NCBI RefSeq assembly: GCF_016508585.1
Contig: NZ_JADVOP010000004.1
Coordinates: 88,151-152,150 of the forward strand
DNA length: 64,000 nt
From: Acinetobacter baumannii
GTDB lineage: Bacteria > Pseudomonadota > Gammaproteobacteria > Pseudomonadales > Moraxellaceae
Direction of reading: 5' to 3'
Shown in pieces: positions 18,508 through 27,823 of this stretch (its first letter is position 1; each line of letters begins with the position of its first letter). Both the position numbers and the translations under genes were made by a program. Under the pieces are notes generated by a model. The model was not told the DNA's origin. It searched no databases and saw only the letters and a program-made list of their open reading frames with translations.

Positions 18508-20028
18508 ATGTCTTTAGATCGTATCCGTTTAGCATCTCTCCATGACAAAGTCATGAGCGCAGAACAAGCCGCAACTTTTATCCAAGATGGTATGACTGTG
18601 GGGATGAGTGGCTTTACTCGTGCAGGTGAAGCAAAAGCCGTACCTTTAGCACTTGTTAAACAAGCCAAAGTAAATCCTCTCAAGATTACATTAATCACAG
18701 GTGCGAGTTTAGGTAATGATCTAGACAAACAATTGACTGAAGCAGGTGTACTTGCTCGTCGTTTACCGTTCCAAGTAGACAACACATTACGTAAAGCCAT
18801 CAATAAAGGCGAAGTCATGTTTATTGATCAGCATTTGTCTGAAACTGTTGAACAGATGCGTAACCTTCAATTAAAAAAACCTGATGTAGCTGTGATTGAA
18901 GCCATTGCGATTACTGAAGATGGCGGCATCATTCCAACCACTTCTGTAGGTAACTCTGCAAGTTTTGCAATTTTTGCTGAAAAAGTGATTGTTGAAATCA
19001 ACACCAACTTAAGCCCCGCTTTCGAAGGCTTGCATGATATCTATATCCCAACTTACCGTCCTACTCGCCAACCGATTCCATTAACACATGTTGATCAACG
19101 TATCGGTACGCCAGCAATCAATATCGATCCTGCAAAAATCGTCGGTATCGTGATTAACAGCGAATTCCATGACTCTCCATCAACAGTTACTTTACCTGAT
19201 GATGAAACGCAATCGATTGCAAACCATTTGATCGCATTCTTTGAGAAAGAAGTTGAAGAAGGTCGTTTACCTGCGAATCTTGGTCCTTTACAAGCAGGAA
19301 TCGGGTCTATTGCCAATGCAGTATTAACGGGTCTTAAAGAATCGAACTTTGAAGATTTGGTGATGTACTCAGAAGTACTTCAAGACTGTACCTTTGAATT
19401 GATTGATGCAGGTAAAATGAAATTTGCTTCAGGTTCTTCAATTACCCTTTCTGCTAAATATGGTGAGAAAGTATTTAATAACCTTGAACAATACAAAGAT
19501 AAATTGGTTTTGCGTCCACAAGAAATTTCAAACCATCCTGAGCTCGTTCGTCGTTTAGGTATCATTGGGATCAACACTGCACTTGAGTTCGATATTTACG
19601 GCAACGTCAACTCAACACACGTTTGTGGTACCAAGATGATGAATGGTATTGGCGGTTCAGGTGACTTCGCACGTAATGCGCATTTGGCTATTTTCGTGAC
19701 CAAATCAATTGCAAAAGGCGGTGATATCTCTTCTGTTGTCCCATTTGCATCACATATCGACCATGCTGAACATGATGTGGATATTCTAGTCACTGAACAG
19801 GGTCTTGCAGACTTGCGTGGCTTGGCACCACGTGAACGTGCTCGTGCCGTGATCGACAACTGTGCTCATCCAATGTACCGTGATGCCTTAAATGACTACT
19901 TTGATCGTGCGTGTGAAAAAGGTGGTCAAACACCTCATATTCTTCGTGAAGCGCTTTCTTGGCACTGCAACTTTGAAGAAACAGGTCATATGTTAACAAC
20001 TCAAGACCAAGCTAAAAAATCTGCATAA
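18508..20028 (+). CDS. Succinate/acetyl-CoA transferase (acetyl-CoA hydrolase family)
   Basis: Cytoplasmic CoA transferase of 506 residues in the acetyl-CoA hydrolase/transferase family (relatives include AarC and Ach1). These enzymes move CoA from succinyl-CoA or propionyl-CoA to acetate or another acid through a glutamyl-CoA intermediate. The catalytic Glu is most likely E289 in VMYSEVLQD. The glycine-rich GGSGDFARNA near the C-terminal third fits CoA binding. The gene stands alone after envZ and ends in a strong terminator at 20042-20069. Which CoA donor and acceptor are physiological is not evident from sequence. Confidence 0.85.
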   Translation: MSLDRIRLASLHDKVMSAEQAATFIQDGMTVGMSGFTRAGEAKAVPLALVKQAKVNPLKITLITGASLGNDLDKQLTEAGVLARRLPFQVDNTLRKAINKGEVMFIDQHLSETVEQMRNLQLKKPDVAVIEAIAITEDGGIIPTTSVGNSASFAIFAEKVIVEINTNLSPAFEGLHDIYIPTYRPTRQPIPLTHVDQRIGTPAINIDPAKIVGIVINSEFHDSPSTVTLPDDETQSIANHLIAFFEKEVEEGRLPANLGPLQAGIGSIANAVLTGLKESNFEDLVMYSEVLQDCTFELIDAGKMKFASGSSITLSAKYGEKVFNNLEQYKDKLVLRPQEISNHPELVRRLGIIGINTALEFDIYGNVNSTHVCGTKMMNGIGGSGDFARNAHLAIFVTKSIAKGGDISSVVPFASHIDHAEHDVDILVTEQGLADLRGLAPRERARAVIDNCAHPMYRDALNDYFDRACEKGGQTPHILREALSWHCNFEETGHMLTTQDQAKKSA

Positions 20029-20041
20029 GGTTTTAGCCGAA

Positions 20042-20069
20042 AAAAAAACGCCATTCATGGCGTTTTTTT
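20042..20069 (+). terminator. Rho-independent terminator after CoA transferase
   Basis: AAAAAAACGCCAT (20042-20054) pairs with ATGGCGTTTTTTT (20057-20069) across a 2-nt TC gap; the stem must open to a small loop. A run of seven T completes a canonical terminator 14 bp after the stop. It may also serve the convergent GMC gene. Confidence 0.9.
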
Positions 20070-20158
20070 ATTGTCTATTGCGTTAACACATTGAGATATT
20101 TACTGCATAAAATGACATTCTGCCCGAATATTCAGGCATATCCATTTTTTCACAAAGT

Positions 20159-21805
20159 TTAAACTGCCATGCTTAAAGGGTCTTTTTTCTCGACAAATGC
20201 TAAACCTGACTGATCCTGATGAATCATATCTACGGCTTTCTCAGCAATCATAATCGCAGGTGCATTGGTGTTTCCATTGACCACTTTAGGCATAATAGAT
20301 GCATCCACCACACGCAAGTTCTGAATACCATAAACACGCAAGCGCGGATCAACTACAGCCATTTCGTCCACGCCCATTTTACAACTGCCTACGGGATGAT
20401 AGACTGTATCCGAGCGATCTCGTAAAACCTGCCGAATCTCCTCATCGGTACGTACATTTGCAGTAAACAAATCTTCTTTGATCATGCTTTTAAATGCTTC
20501 AGACTGCATTAAAGTCTGAGTGAGCTTAAAGCCTTTAACCATTTCCTCTAAATCAGATTCTTCTCCATAGAAATTTGGATCAATCAATAGTGGATCATCG
20601 ATACTCGGACCACTGATCTTGATCGTGCCCCGACTTTTCGGGTTCAATAAGCAAACATGGCAAGAAATACCATGCCCGGTATGCAAAGTCCGAGCATGGT
20701 TATCGACCAATGCAATCACAAAATGCAATTGTAGATTCGGTACTTTCTGCTCTGATGAGCTTTTAATAAAACCGCCACATTCAGCAAAATTTGTGGTAAG
20801 CAAACCACGCCGCTCTTTTCGATAACGGCCAATCTGTTTGATAAGATCAATGGATCCAGGTATGGACAGCCCAAAAGTTCCCTGTATTTCACGTACTTTA
20901 TAGCCAAAGATAAAATCAGGATGATCATGAAAATTCTTCCCCACACCAGGTAAGTGCTTTTTCACCTCGATCCCATGTTCCATTAACTCATGTTGGTCAC
21001 CGATTCCAGATAACATCAGGATTTGAGGTGACTGCATTGCACCCGCACTGAGTAAAACTTCACGTCGCGCATGAATTTGCTTCAATTGCCCATTCTGTTT
21101 ATATTCCACTCCCACAGCCACACCATTTTCGATCAAAATCCGCTGTGTTTGTGCCGAGGTCTCGACTGTTAAATTTTTTCGCTCAAGATGCGGAAAGAGA
21201 TAGGCCCTTGCTGAACTACAGCGCTCGCCATTGATGTGGGTGACTTGATAAACACCTAAGCCTTCCTGCTCTTCTCCATTGAAGTCATCCAGAATTCGAT
21301 AGCCCTGCTCTTTCGCTGCTGCGATATATTTTTGCTGAAGTGGATTGTCACTGTGCAAATCTATCACGGACAATGGACCATCATTACCATGATATTGATT
21401 TTTAATTCTTTGATTATTCTCTGATTTAATAAAATAAGGTAAAACTTCATCATATGACCAGCCTGTATTCCCTAAAGCTGACCAATCATCATAATCCTGT
21501 CGATGCCCTCGGATATAGACCATTGCATTGATTGCAGAGGATCCGCCCAGACACTTACCACGAGGTTGGTAACCTCTGCGACCGTTCAAACCCTTCTGAG
21601 GAACGGTTTCAAATGCCCAGTTATTAATTTTTGTTGGAATGCTGATGACCGCTGCGCAGGGAACCTCGACTTTCCAGCCATCTCCAGTACCACCTGCCTC
21701 AAGCAAACAAACAGAAACCTGTGGATTTTCAGATAAACGACCCGCCAAAACACAACCTGAGCTTCCACCACCAACAATAATATAATCAAATTCCTGTTTA
21801 TTCAT
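20159..21805 (-). CDS. GMC-family oxidoreductase (choline/alcohol dehydrogenase-like)
   Basis: FAD-dependent GMC oxidoreductase of 548 residues. The ADP-binding motif GGGSSG is at 12-17. GMC signature 1 spans about residues 82-105 (LGGSSAINAMVYIRGHRQD). The active-site His470 is in YHPVGSCKMG, followed by the conserved NTNAPAIMIAEKAVDMI segment. Relatives include BetA choline dehydrogenase and AlkJ alcohol dehydrogenase. The betB/betT/betI genes expected with a choline operon are absent, so an aliphatic alcohol substrate is at least as likely. Monocistronic as far as can be seen. Confidence 0.85.
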   Translation of the reverse strand: MNKQEFDYIIVGGGSSGCVLAGRLSENPQVSVCLLEAGGTGDGWKVEVPCAAVISIPTKINNWAFETVPQKGLNGRRGYQPRGKCLGGSSAINAMVYIRGHRQDYDDWSALGNTGWSYDEVLPYFIKSENNQRIKNQYHGNDGPLSVIDLHSDNPLQQKYIAAAKEQGYRILDDFNGEEQEGLGVYQVTHINGERCSSARAYLFPHLERKNLTVETSAQTQRILIENGVAVGVEYKQNGQLKQIHARREVLLSAGAMQSPQILMLSGIGDQHELMEHGIEVKKHLPGVGKNFHDHPDFIFGYKVREIQGTFGLSIPGSIDLIKQIGRYRKERRGLLTTNFAECGGFIKSSSEQKVPNLQLHFVIALVDNHARTLHTGHGISCHVCLLNPKSRGTIKISGPSIDDPLLIDPNFYGEESDLEEMVKGFKLTQTLMQSEAFKSMIKEDLFTANVRTDEEIRQVLRDRSDTVYHPVGSCKMGVDEMAVVDPRLRVYGIQNLRVVDASIMPKVVNGNTNAPAIMIAEKAVDMIHQDQSGLAFVEKKDPLSMAV

Positions 21806-22013
21806 ATGAAATTCCTTTTTTGTTTTAAATTATTCCTCAATCATTATGCATATTTTTAAACAATAAAAAATAATCATTCGTAACCGTGCCATTCAAGATT
21901 GAGAATATGTATCAAACATTTACGCATTGTCTAAAAAATCAACTTATCAAGACGCACTTTTTATATTAATCTGATGCAAACATTCTTTTAAAAACAAGAG
22001 ATAAAAGAAAGCT

Positions 22014-22433
22014 ATGTTTATCATTCGGCAGTTTCAGGAAACCGACTTAGAAGATGTCATTGCACTTTGGGAGACGTGTGATTTAACACGTCCATGGAAT
22101 AGCCCAGAAATTGATATTTTCCGGAAAGTTGCTCAAAAAGATGGATTATTTTTATTGGCGGTCAAAGATGAACAGTTGATTGCTACCGTGATGGGTGGCT
22201 ATGACGGACATCGGGGCTGGGTAAATTATCTTGCCGTACATCCGCATGATCAGCGTAATGGCGTGGCAACCGCCCTCATACAGCAGCTTGAAAAACGCTT
22301 GATTGCATTGGGTTGTCCAAAACTGCAACTGCTGATCCGCAAAGACAATATTGATGTACAAAGCTTTTATGAACAATTGGGCTATGAAGAGATTGAAGTG
22401 GTTTGCTTAGGTAAGCGGCTGATTCAGGATTAA
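22014..22433 (+). CDS. ypeA: GNAT acetyltransferase, YpeA-like
   Basis: Acetyltransferase of 139 residues in the GNAT fold. The acetyl-CoA-binding loop reads QRNGVATALIQQLEKRL, and the segments ETCDLTRPWNSPEIDI, GGYDGHRGW and LGYEEIEV match the E. coli YpeA family closely in order and length. The acceptor substrate is unknown. It stands alone, divergent from the GMC gene. Confidence 0.82.
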   Translation: MFIIRQFQETDLEDVIALWETCDLTRPWNSPEIDIFRKVAQKDGLFLLAVKDEQLIATVMGGYDGHRGWVNYLAVHPHDQRNGVATALIQQLEKRLIALGCPKLQLLIRKDNIDVQSFYEQLGYEEIEVVCLGKRLIQD

Positions 22434-22566
22434 AAACAGCCCCATCAAATTAATCTCGTCATTGCTCCAGTGCTAGAGTTAAAAGTGGGGCAACACCGAC
22501 ACCATGTTTAAAGTGTGAAATGTAATGCTGTCAAAGTTTAAGGAGTTTAGGCATAGTTGAATATGC

Positions 22567-23826
22567 CTAAAACCTATAACCATAAGCAATCCCCAAAATA
22601 TTCTGACTCATTTTAAGCTTAGCTTCACCACCACCAAATGCAGGTGAAATTGATCCTTTCAGATCATTTTCCAAGGCATGTGTATAGGCAATACTGAGTT
22701 CTTGATGTGGATCAATATTCCAAGTTGCACCGACACTCAGATGGTCTTGAATGACGCCAGGCGCCAGAATATTGAGAAAAGCCTCCTGTTCAGGAATCGG
22801 CTGATCATTATGGCTATAGCCTGCTCTTAAAAGCAGTTGAGGGTGTGCTTGATAAGACACCCCCAATTTATAGACATTAATGTCTTTCCAACCAAATCCA
22901 GGACCATGGGGAGAGCCAAAAAGCTGTCCCTGTTGCAGTTGTGTAGCATCCAATGAATTTCCAACAGATTTCACATCTGAATAGTTAATTCGCTGTACAT
23001 CTGCTGCAATCGTGAGTTGAGGGCTTAGTTTCAATGCTGCACCCACTGCATAATTTTCCGGGACATCAAAATCTCCATATTCAGCAAATAATCCCTGGTA
23101 TTTATCGAAGCGATCTGCATTGATTTTTGAAGCATAGCTCGCACCTAACGTTAAGCGGTCATTGAAGAATATGCCTGACCAACCCACGCGTGCTCCTAGA
23201 CCTGTAACACTCTGTTTTCCTCGATTGCTGAAGTTTGAAGCATCTGTAGAAAATCCCGCAAAGCCTTGAATTCCCTTCGCTTCAAAACGCTGATACAGAA
23301 TATTGGTCGCGATACCCACAGATTGATTTGTAGTATATTTCCAAGATACCGCAGGAGAGACAAAAACTTGGGTTAAATCCACCCCAGTCGTACCCCTATT
23401 CCCAAATGCAGCAAACGGATTATTCTGATAGTCCGTGTTCATGCCACCATTGCCATACACCGCCAAACCTAAGGCGACTTGATCATTGATTTGACGATTT
23501 AGGGCAATTTCTGGCAATACAAAATATTTTCGTCCATTGCCATCATATGAACCATTCGCATTCGACAACTGATTTGCGGCAATGTCTGCAGAACGATCAG
23601 GCGAAAAAATACTCGCTCCAATATCAATGCGGTTTCCGACCCAGCTTAAACCTGCGGGGTTGTTGGCGATGCTGAGTGCATCTTGAAATTGAGCGATCGA
23701 TACACCCGCATTGCCTTGAGCTTTTACACCATAGGCATGCATAAAATAGCCTGTTGTTGCTGAAGCATTAGAGCTATATAAAATACCAGCAATCGCCAGA
23801 CTCATGACTTGAGATATAAATTTCAT
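22567..23826 (-). CDS. FadL/OmpP1/TodX-family outer-membrane transporter
   Basis: Outer-membrane beta-barrel of 419 residues in the FadL family, which carries long-chain fatty acids or other hydrophobic compounds across the outer membrane. A signal peptide ends after NASA near residue 23. The mature N-terminus (TTGYFMHAYGVKAQGNAGVS) resembles the plug/hatch start of FadL, and the protein ends in a C-terminal aromatic (GYRF) typical of barrels recognised by Bam. The substrate is unknown. Given acr1 and lipid storage in this genus, a fatty-acid role is plausible. Confidence 0.87.
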   Translation of the reverse strand: MKFISQVMSLAIAGILYSSNASATTGYFMHAYGVKAQGNAGVSIAQFQDALSIANNPAGLSWVGNRIDIGASIFSPDRSADIAANQLSNANGSYDGNGRKYFVLPEIALNRQINDQVALGLAVYGNGGMNTDYQNNPFAAFGNRGTTGVDLTQVFVSPAVSWKYTTNQSVGIATNILYQRFEAKGIQGFAGFSTDASNFSNRGKQSVTGLGARVGWSGIFFNDRLTLGASYASKINADRFDKYQGLFAEYGDFDVPENYAVGAALKLSPQLTIAADVQRINYSDVKSVGNSLDATQLQQGQLFGSPHGPGFGWKDINVYKLGVSYQAHPQLLLRAGYSHNDQPIPEQEAFLNILAPGVIQDHLSVGATWNIDPHQELSIAYTHALENDLKGSISPAFGGGEAKLKMSQNILGIAYGYRF

Positions 23827-23912
23827 TGAATCATATTATCTTTAAATAATATATAACTAAGTATATTGTTAGCCATATATCTTGTAATCCAAGATAAAAT
23901 GAGATCATTATT

Positions 23913-24674
23913 CTATTTTTTCATAAAACACTTTTTCTTCACCTGCTTTACTCGTCCCAGACGCAAGAATACAGGAAATTCTATTTTTAAATCTTGGTGT
24001 TGATTGCTTAACTGTTCAGCCAGCTCAAGTAAGGGATGATCTTGATTTTTTTCACAATAGTGCTGTATGGCAGACCATGTAGATAAATATTTTAACAGTT
24101 GTGCTGATGACCACTGATACTGCATTTTAAAGTTCGCGACCGTTATTTCTTCAAATGGGAATGGAATCGTCTGATATTCTTCATCAATATAACGCCGCTC
24201 TGCATCCCAGTAACCGTTTAATTTTTTAAAATATACATCTTGAATCATTGAGTGAATGGTTGCATTTTCAACTTGAATTAAGCCATATCCGATTACAGCA
24301 AGAATTCCCTGTGGTTTAAGTGTTCTTTGAACCTCTTTATAAAATCCATCAAAATCAAACCAGTGGATTGCCTGTGCTACAGAAATCAGATCAAAACTGT
24401 GAGTCGCAAATGACGTATGTTCAGCCGCTTGAACCTGATAGCTGACATTATCAAAATAAGGCGCAAGCTGTAGTTGTTTTTCGCTCAAATCAGTAGCAAC
24501 AATATGATCAAAATAAGGCGTCAGCAATTGCGTGAATTGTCCTGAACCCGCCCCGCAATCCCATGCAAAACTACGCTCAGGAACATAGTTTAAAATTTCC
24601 TGAACCACATCCTGTGGGTAACTGGGTCGTGCTTGTTGATAAAGCGCACTGCCTGATGAAAATAAATCTTTCAT
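23913..24674 (-). CDS. Class I SAM-dependent methyltransferase
   Basis: Methyltransferase of 253 residues. Motif I is WDCGAGSGQFT (about residues 39-49), with an acidic residue at the end of strand 2 (VATDLSEKQL) and a Methyltransf_11-like core followed by a small cap region. The start YQQARPSYP is typical of the family that includes yeast Crg1/Tmt1-like small-molecule methyltransferases. The acceptor is unknown. No operon partner: tRNA-Phe genes lie upstream on the same strand and end in their own terminators. Confidence 0.75.
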   Translation of the reverse strand: MKDLFSSGSALYQQARPSYPQDVVQEILNYVPERSFAWDCGAGSGQFTQLLTPYFDHIVATDLSEKQLQLAPYFDNVSYQVQAAEHTSFATHSFDLISVAQAIHWFDFDGFYKEVQRTLKPQGILAVIGYGLIQVENATIHSMIQDVYFKKLNGYWDAERRYIDEEYQTIPFPFEEITVANFKMQYQWSSAQLLKYLSTWSAIQHYCEKNQDHPLLELAEQLSNQHQDLKIEFPVFLRLGRVKQVKKKCFMKK

Positions 24675-24832
24675 TGTTTTTATAACAATCTATTCGTTTT
24701 ATAAAAATTTATTTTACGTCATTTCCACACCAGCTCAAGACATTTTGTAAGACAATAAAAGCCATTGCTGTTTTCAATAGGCATATTTTCTAGAACACTG
24801 ACAATGACACTGGATGCTAAATCACAGACAAT

Positions 24833-24857
24833 AAAAAACCCCAAACACTGTTTGAGG
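24833..24857 (-). terminator. Terminator of downstream tRNA-Phe gene
   Basis: On the minus strand CCTCAAAC (24850-24857) pairs with GTTTGGGG (24839-24846) across a 3-nt loop, followed by six T. It lies 12 bp after the tRNA 3' end. Confidence 0.8.
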
Positions 24858-24868
24858 CTTTTCAAATA

Positions 24869-24944
24869 TGGTGGCGAGACCCAGGATCGAACTGGGGACA
24901 CACGGATTTTCAATCCGTTGCTCTACCTACTGAGCTATCACGCC
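24869..24944 (-). tRNA. tRNA-Phe(GAA), copy 1
   Basis: 76-nt tRNA with full cloverleaf on the minus strand. The anticodon loop is TTGAAAA with anticodon GAA. The D arm is AGCTCAGTAGGTAGAGC, the T arm carries TTCGATC, and the 3' CCA is encoded. The acceptor stem (GGCGTGA with TCTCGCC) has a U5-U68 mismatch, also present in the second copy. A promoter lies at 24955-24983 and a terminator at 24833-24857, so it is an independent transcription unit. Confidence 0.97.
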
Positions 24945-24954
24945 GATGCGGTGT

Positions 24955-24983
24955 ATTAAGCCGTATCTGTATTCAATAGTCAA
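24955..24983 (-). promoter_or_regulatory. Sigma-70 promoter of tRNA-Phe copy 1
   Basis: On the minus strand, -35 TTGACT (24978-24983), 17-bp spacer, -10 CTTAAT (24955-24960), about 10 bp ahead of the mature tRNA 5' end at 24944. Confidence 0.7.
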
Positions 24984-25025
24984 TAAAAATCATGACTTTT
25001 TTATTCAAGCGAATATTTTTTACCC

Positions 25026-25054
25026 AAAAAAAATCCCTGATGGGATCAGGGATT
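25026..25054 (-). terminator. Terminator of upstream tRNA-Phe gene
   Basis: AATCCCTGA and TCAGGGATT form a 9-bp stem (25032-25040 with 25046-25054) with a 5-nt loop, followed on the minus strand by a T-run (A at 25026-25032 on plus). It separates the two tRNA-Phe genes. Confidence 0.85.
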
Positions 25055-25076
25055 GAAATCTTAAGATTTTTAAATA

Positions 25077-25152
25077 TGGTGGCGAGACCCAGGATCGAAC
25101 TGGGGACACACGGATTTTCAATCCGTTGCTCTACCTACTGAGCTATCACGCC
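25077..25152 (-). tRNA. tRNA-Phe(GAA), copy 2
   Basis: Identical over its 76 nt to copy 1, 208 bp away in the same orientation, with encoded CCA and anticodon GAA. The 5' leaders of the two copies are also alike (GTATTAA near the -10, CCGATG just before the gene), indicating tandem duplication of the whole promoter-tRNA unit. It has its own promoter at 25163-25191. Confidence 0.97.
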
Positions 25153-25453
25153 GATGGGGCGTATTAAACAATTTAATCCACAAGTCGTCAAGCATAGAAA
25201 GCATTAAAATCTCTCAACAGTCTATTTTTACAACAAAATCAGCCTATTTATGCGCAAATGGATGCTTTTTCACACATATTTGAGCAAGAAATTACTTTCA
25301 TGCTGTCGATTGGTGTAAACAATTTGCCCGTGCTGGTTTTTGAATCTTTTCGAAATGCAGTTAAAAATAACGATTTACAATTCAATTTTTTAAATAAAGA
25401 GAACAAAAGCAATCACTCCAGCTGCTTTTGTTCATTCAGTAAACGCCAATCGC
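25153..25453. other. Intergenic region between tRNA-Phe and PanZ-like gene
   Basis: 301 bp. It contains the tRNA promoter at 25163-25191 and a hairpin (GAACAAAAGCA at 25401-25411 with TGCTTTTGTTC at 25423-25433) that would end the minus-strand acetyltransferase transcript. A plus-strand open frame from 25258 runs antisense into that gene and has no family resemblance; I do not call it. Confidence 0.6.
25163..25191 (-). promoter_or_regulatory. Sigma-70 promoter of tRNA-Phe copy 2
   Basis: On the minus strand, -35 TTGACG (25186-25191), 17-bp spacer, -10 TTTAAT (25163-25168), ending about 10 bp before the tRNA 5' end. The better of the two tRNA promoters. Confidence 0.75.
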
Positions 25454-25831
25454 TTAGATTTTACCAAGGTGTGCTAAACAACGATGTATTGCACCGCAGC
25501 CTGGTTCAAAGTTCTTTACACCCTTTTCTTCTTCAATGCGACAAACTTCCTCAACCAAACGTTCAGCAACCCCGCGCCCTCGATTGGCTGGATGCACCAC
25601 AATATTTTCTAAAGTTCTGCTTTCACCTTGTCCGGTACACCATAATGCCCCAATAATCTTAGTATTAAATTCTGCGACATAAAGTAGGGTATAATGAGCC
25701 AAGTTTTGCTCAAGTTGTTCTATGGCATCATGACCATCCCCAAATTCGGGACTGGTGTCATATAATCGCTCAAGCTGATCGCGAACTTCTTCATTTTCTA
25801 GTGAAGTTTTAGCATGTACGGTAATAGGCAT
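25454..25831 (-). CDS. GNAT-fold protein, PanZ-like acetyl-CoA sensor family
   Basis: Protein of 125 residues with a compact GNAT fold. The acetyl-CoA loop reads HPANRGRGVAERLVEEV, preceded by LENIVV on beta-4. Size and the LYDTSPEF / RGRGVAERLVEEV pattern resemble the PanZ/PanM family, which in E. coli binds acetyl-CoA and triggers maturation of aspartate decarboxylase PanD. It ends in a short CGAIHRCLAHLGKI tail. The start is firm: AGGAGGG 6 nt before the ATG. Assignment to PanZ rather than a generic N-acetyltransferase is moderate. Confidence 0.65.
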   Translation of the reverse strand: MPITVHAKTSLENEEVRDQLERLYDTSPEFGDGHDAIEQLEQNLAHYTLLYVAEFNTKIIGALWCTGQGESRTLENIVVHPANRGRGVAERLVEEVCRIEEEKGVKNFEPGCGAIHRCLAHLGKI

Positions 25832-25933
25832 TGATTAACCCTCCTGAGCAATCTAATATGCTGTCACTTTCGTCACAGCGAAACATCTTTACATCAAACT
25901 TTTAATTTTTGACGTTTTTTGAGGAACGTGTCT

Positions 25934-26527
25934 ATGGCGCAACGTATCAGTGAAGTGGTAAGAAACACCAACGAAACTAAAATTCGAGTTCGTGTGAATC
26001 TTGACGGTACTGGTCAAGGCACGCTCAATACAGGTGTACCCTTTTTAGACCATATGATTGATCAAATCAAGCGTCATGGTTTATTTGATATTGATATTCA
26101 TTGTGACGGCGACTTGGAAATCGATGATCACCACACGGTAGAAGACTGTGGGATTACCCTAGGGCAAGCTTTTGCACAAGCGCTTGGTGATAAAAAAGGG
26201 CTAAAACGTTATGGTCATTTTTATGCACCACTGGATGAGTCTTTAAGCCGTGTCGTTGTCGATCTATCAGGTCGTCCAGGGTTGTGGATGGATATTCCCT
26301 TTACTCGCGCACGAATTGGTAGCTTTGATGTTGATTTATTTTCAGAGTTTTTCCAAGGCTTTGTCAATCATGCCTTGATGACCCTACACATTGACAACTT
26401 AAAAGGTAAAAACAGCCATCACCAAATTGAAAGTGTGTTCAAAGCATTTGCTCGCGCACTACGTATGGCATGCGAAGTTGATCCTCGTGCTGAAAATACT
26501 GTTGCTTCTACCAAAGGAACCTTGTAA
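25934..26527 (+). CDS. hisB: Imidazoleglycerol-phosphate dehydratase
   Basis: Sixth step of histidine synthesis: dehydrates imidazole glycerol phosphate to imidazole acetol phosphate. The 197-residue protein is the single-domain form without the N-terminal phosphatase found in enteric bacteria. Manganese-binding motifs are present: [23 protein letters not shown] near the first third, and NSHHQIE near residue 157. The ATG at 25934 is chosen, with GAGG 9 nt upstream; the TTG at 25919 precedes that site. Its stop overlaps the hisH start by 1 nt (TAATG). Confidence 0.96.
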   Translation: MAQRISEVVRNTNETKIRVRVNLDGTGQGTLNTGVPFLDHMIDQIKRHGLFDIDIHCDGDLEIDDHHTVEDCGITLGQAFAQALGDKKGLKRYGHFYAPLDESLSRVVVDLSGRPGLWMDIPFTRARIGSFDVDLFSEFFQGFVNHALMTLHIDNLKGKNSHHQIESVFKAFARALRMACEVDPRAENTVASTKGTL

Positions 26528-27144
26528 TGACCCGTATTGCCCTTCTTGATTATGGCATGGGAAACCTTCATTCGGCAGCTAAAGCGCTCGAACATGTGGG
26601 TGCAACTGTAGATGTCACCAATGAACCAAAGCTGATTGCTCAAGCAGATAAAATTGTATTTCCAGGTGTAGGAGCAATGCGCGACTGCATTCAAGGCATG
26701 CATGAAGCAGGAATCGATGAAGTTGTACGTCAAGCTGCCTTCAATAAACCTGTGCTGGCAATTTGTGTCGGTATGCAGGCTTTGCTTGAATCATCCGAAG
26801 AAAATGGTGGTACTCAAGCGTTGGGGATTTTTGATGGCATGGTCAAACATTTTCCAGATATGGAGGGCTTAAAAGTTCCTCATATGGGCTGGAACCAAGT
26901 CCACCAAGCTGATCCAAGTCATCCAATGTGGAAAAATATTGAACAAGATTCACGTTTCTACTTTGTGCATAGCTATTATGTTGAACCTAAGGATTCCACA
27001 CTCATTGCAGCAACATGTGATTATGGTTTGCAGTTCTGTACTGCGATTCATAAAGAAAATCTTTTTGCTACACAATTCCATCCAGAAAAGAGCCATACAG
27101 CAGGTTTGCAATTGCTGAAAAACTTTGTGGAATGGAACATTTAA
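26527..27144 (+). CDS. hisH: Imidazole glycerol phosphate synthase, glutaminase subunit
   Basis: Class I glutamine amidotransferase of 205 residues. It releases ammonia that HisF uses to make IGP and AICAR in histidine synthesis. Nucleophile Cys80 (AICVGMQ) and the His185/Glu187 pair (FHPEKS) complete the triad. The oxyanion region PGVGA lies near residue 46. It is translationally coupled to hisB by a 1-nt overlap. Its partner hisF is 6.4 kb away at 33518. Confidence 0.96.
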   Translation: MTRIALLDYGMGNLHSAAKALEHVGATVDVTNEPKLIAQADKIVFPGVGAMRDCIQGMHEAGIDEVVRQAAFNKPVLAICVGMQALLESSEENGGTQALGIFDGMVKHFPDMEGLKVPHMGWNQVHQADPSHPMWKNIEQDSRFYFVHSYYVEPKDSTLIAATCDYGLQFCTAIHKENLFATQFHPEKSHTAGLQLLKNFVEWNI

Positions 27145-27163
27145 CACCTCAAGATCAAGAAAT

Positions 27164-27189
27164 TCAGAGTCAATTTAAATTGGCTCTGA
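27164..27189. repeat. 26-bp inverted repeat after hisH
   Basis: TCAGAGTCAATTT followed directly by AAATTGGCTCTGA, complementary except for one T-G wobble (27170 with 27183). It lies 19 bp after the hisH stop without a T-run, so it may protect the 3' end of the hisBH transcript or act as a weak terminator. Confidence 0.5.
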
Positions 27190-27293
27190 TTATCCAAATT
27201 ACTAGAGAAAACAAAGTCTTAAAACTTCATTATTCTGTGTTTCAAACAGACGCCGATAAAAAATTTAACACTTATTGATTCAATGGCTTATAA

Positions 27294-27821
27294 ATGAAAA
27301 ATAACAATCTAAGCAAAGATGCACTGCTTCATCCCAGTGGACGTTTTGGACGGTTATCATTGATTGCATGGTTAACGATTCTCACCATTATTCTATGCTC
27401 ACTCAATCTTTATATCTCATTCCAGATGCTGAATACCGACGAAGATTTTAATCAGATTGAACCTTTGGCGTTCTTTTTATGGGCGACCTTACACATCTCG
27501 TGTATCTATACATTTTTTATATTCATCATTCGTAGACTACATGATCTTAATCGTTCAGGTTGGTGGTCTGTGTTGATTCTAATCCCGGTTGTGCAAGTGC
27601 TTTTTTTATTTTTGATATTTGTCGCACCTGGCTCTTTTCATGACAATCAATACGGTAGCAGCAGACTGACACCTGTTTGGGAGAAAACTGTTGCACTGGT
27701 CTCAATCATTTGTACACCCATTTTAACGCTCGTGGTCATCTATATTTTGGCAGTCTCGCCCACATTGAATACTGATCCGCAAATCGAATTTGAAGGATCA
27801 CATCACATGATGCCACCGTAA
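27294..27821 (+). CDS. DUF805 family inner-membrane protein
   Basis: Membrane protein of 175 residues with the DUF805 layout. An N-terminal G-R-F-G-R motif (HPSGRFGRLS) is followed by membrane helices near residues 22-45, 58-80 and 95-115. The family signature RRLHDLNRSGWW lies between helices, and GSFHDNQYG follows the third. A fourth helix near 135-155 ends the protein. Function of the family is unknown. It lies between hisH and a convergent HTH gene whose stop is 2 bp away. Confidence 0.82.
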   Translation: MKNNNLSKDALLHPSGRFGRLSLIAWLTILTIILCSLNLYISFQMLNTDEDFNQIEPLAFFLWATLHISCIYTFFIFIIRRLHDLNRSGWWSVLILIPVVQVLFLFLIFVAPGSFHDNQYGSSRLTPVWEKTVALVSIICTPILTLVVIYILAVSPTLNTDPQIEFEGSHHMMPP

Positions 27822-27823
27822 CG

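Noticed and set aside
20159..21805. Calling the GMC gene betA
   Set aside because: betB, betT and betI are absent and GMC motifs alone do not separate choline from other alcohol dehydrogenases.
25258..25656. 132-codon plus-strand frame
   Set aside because: It runs antisense through the PanZ-like gene, which has a strong ribosome-binding site and a clear GNAT fold.
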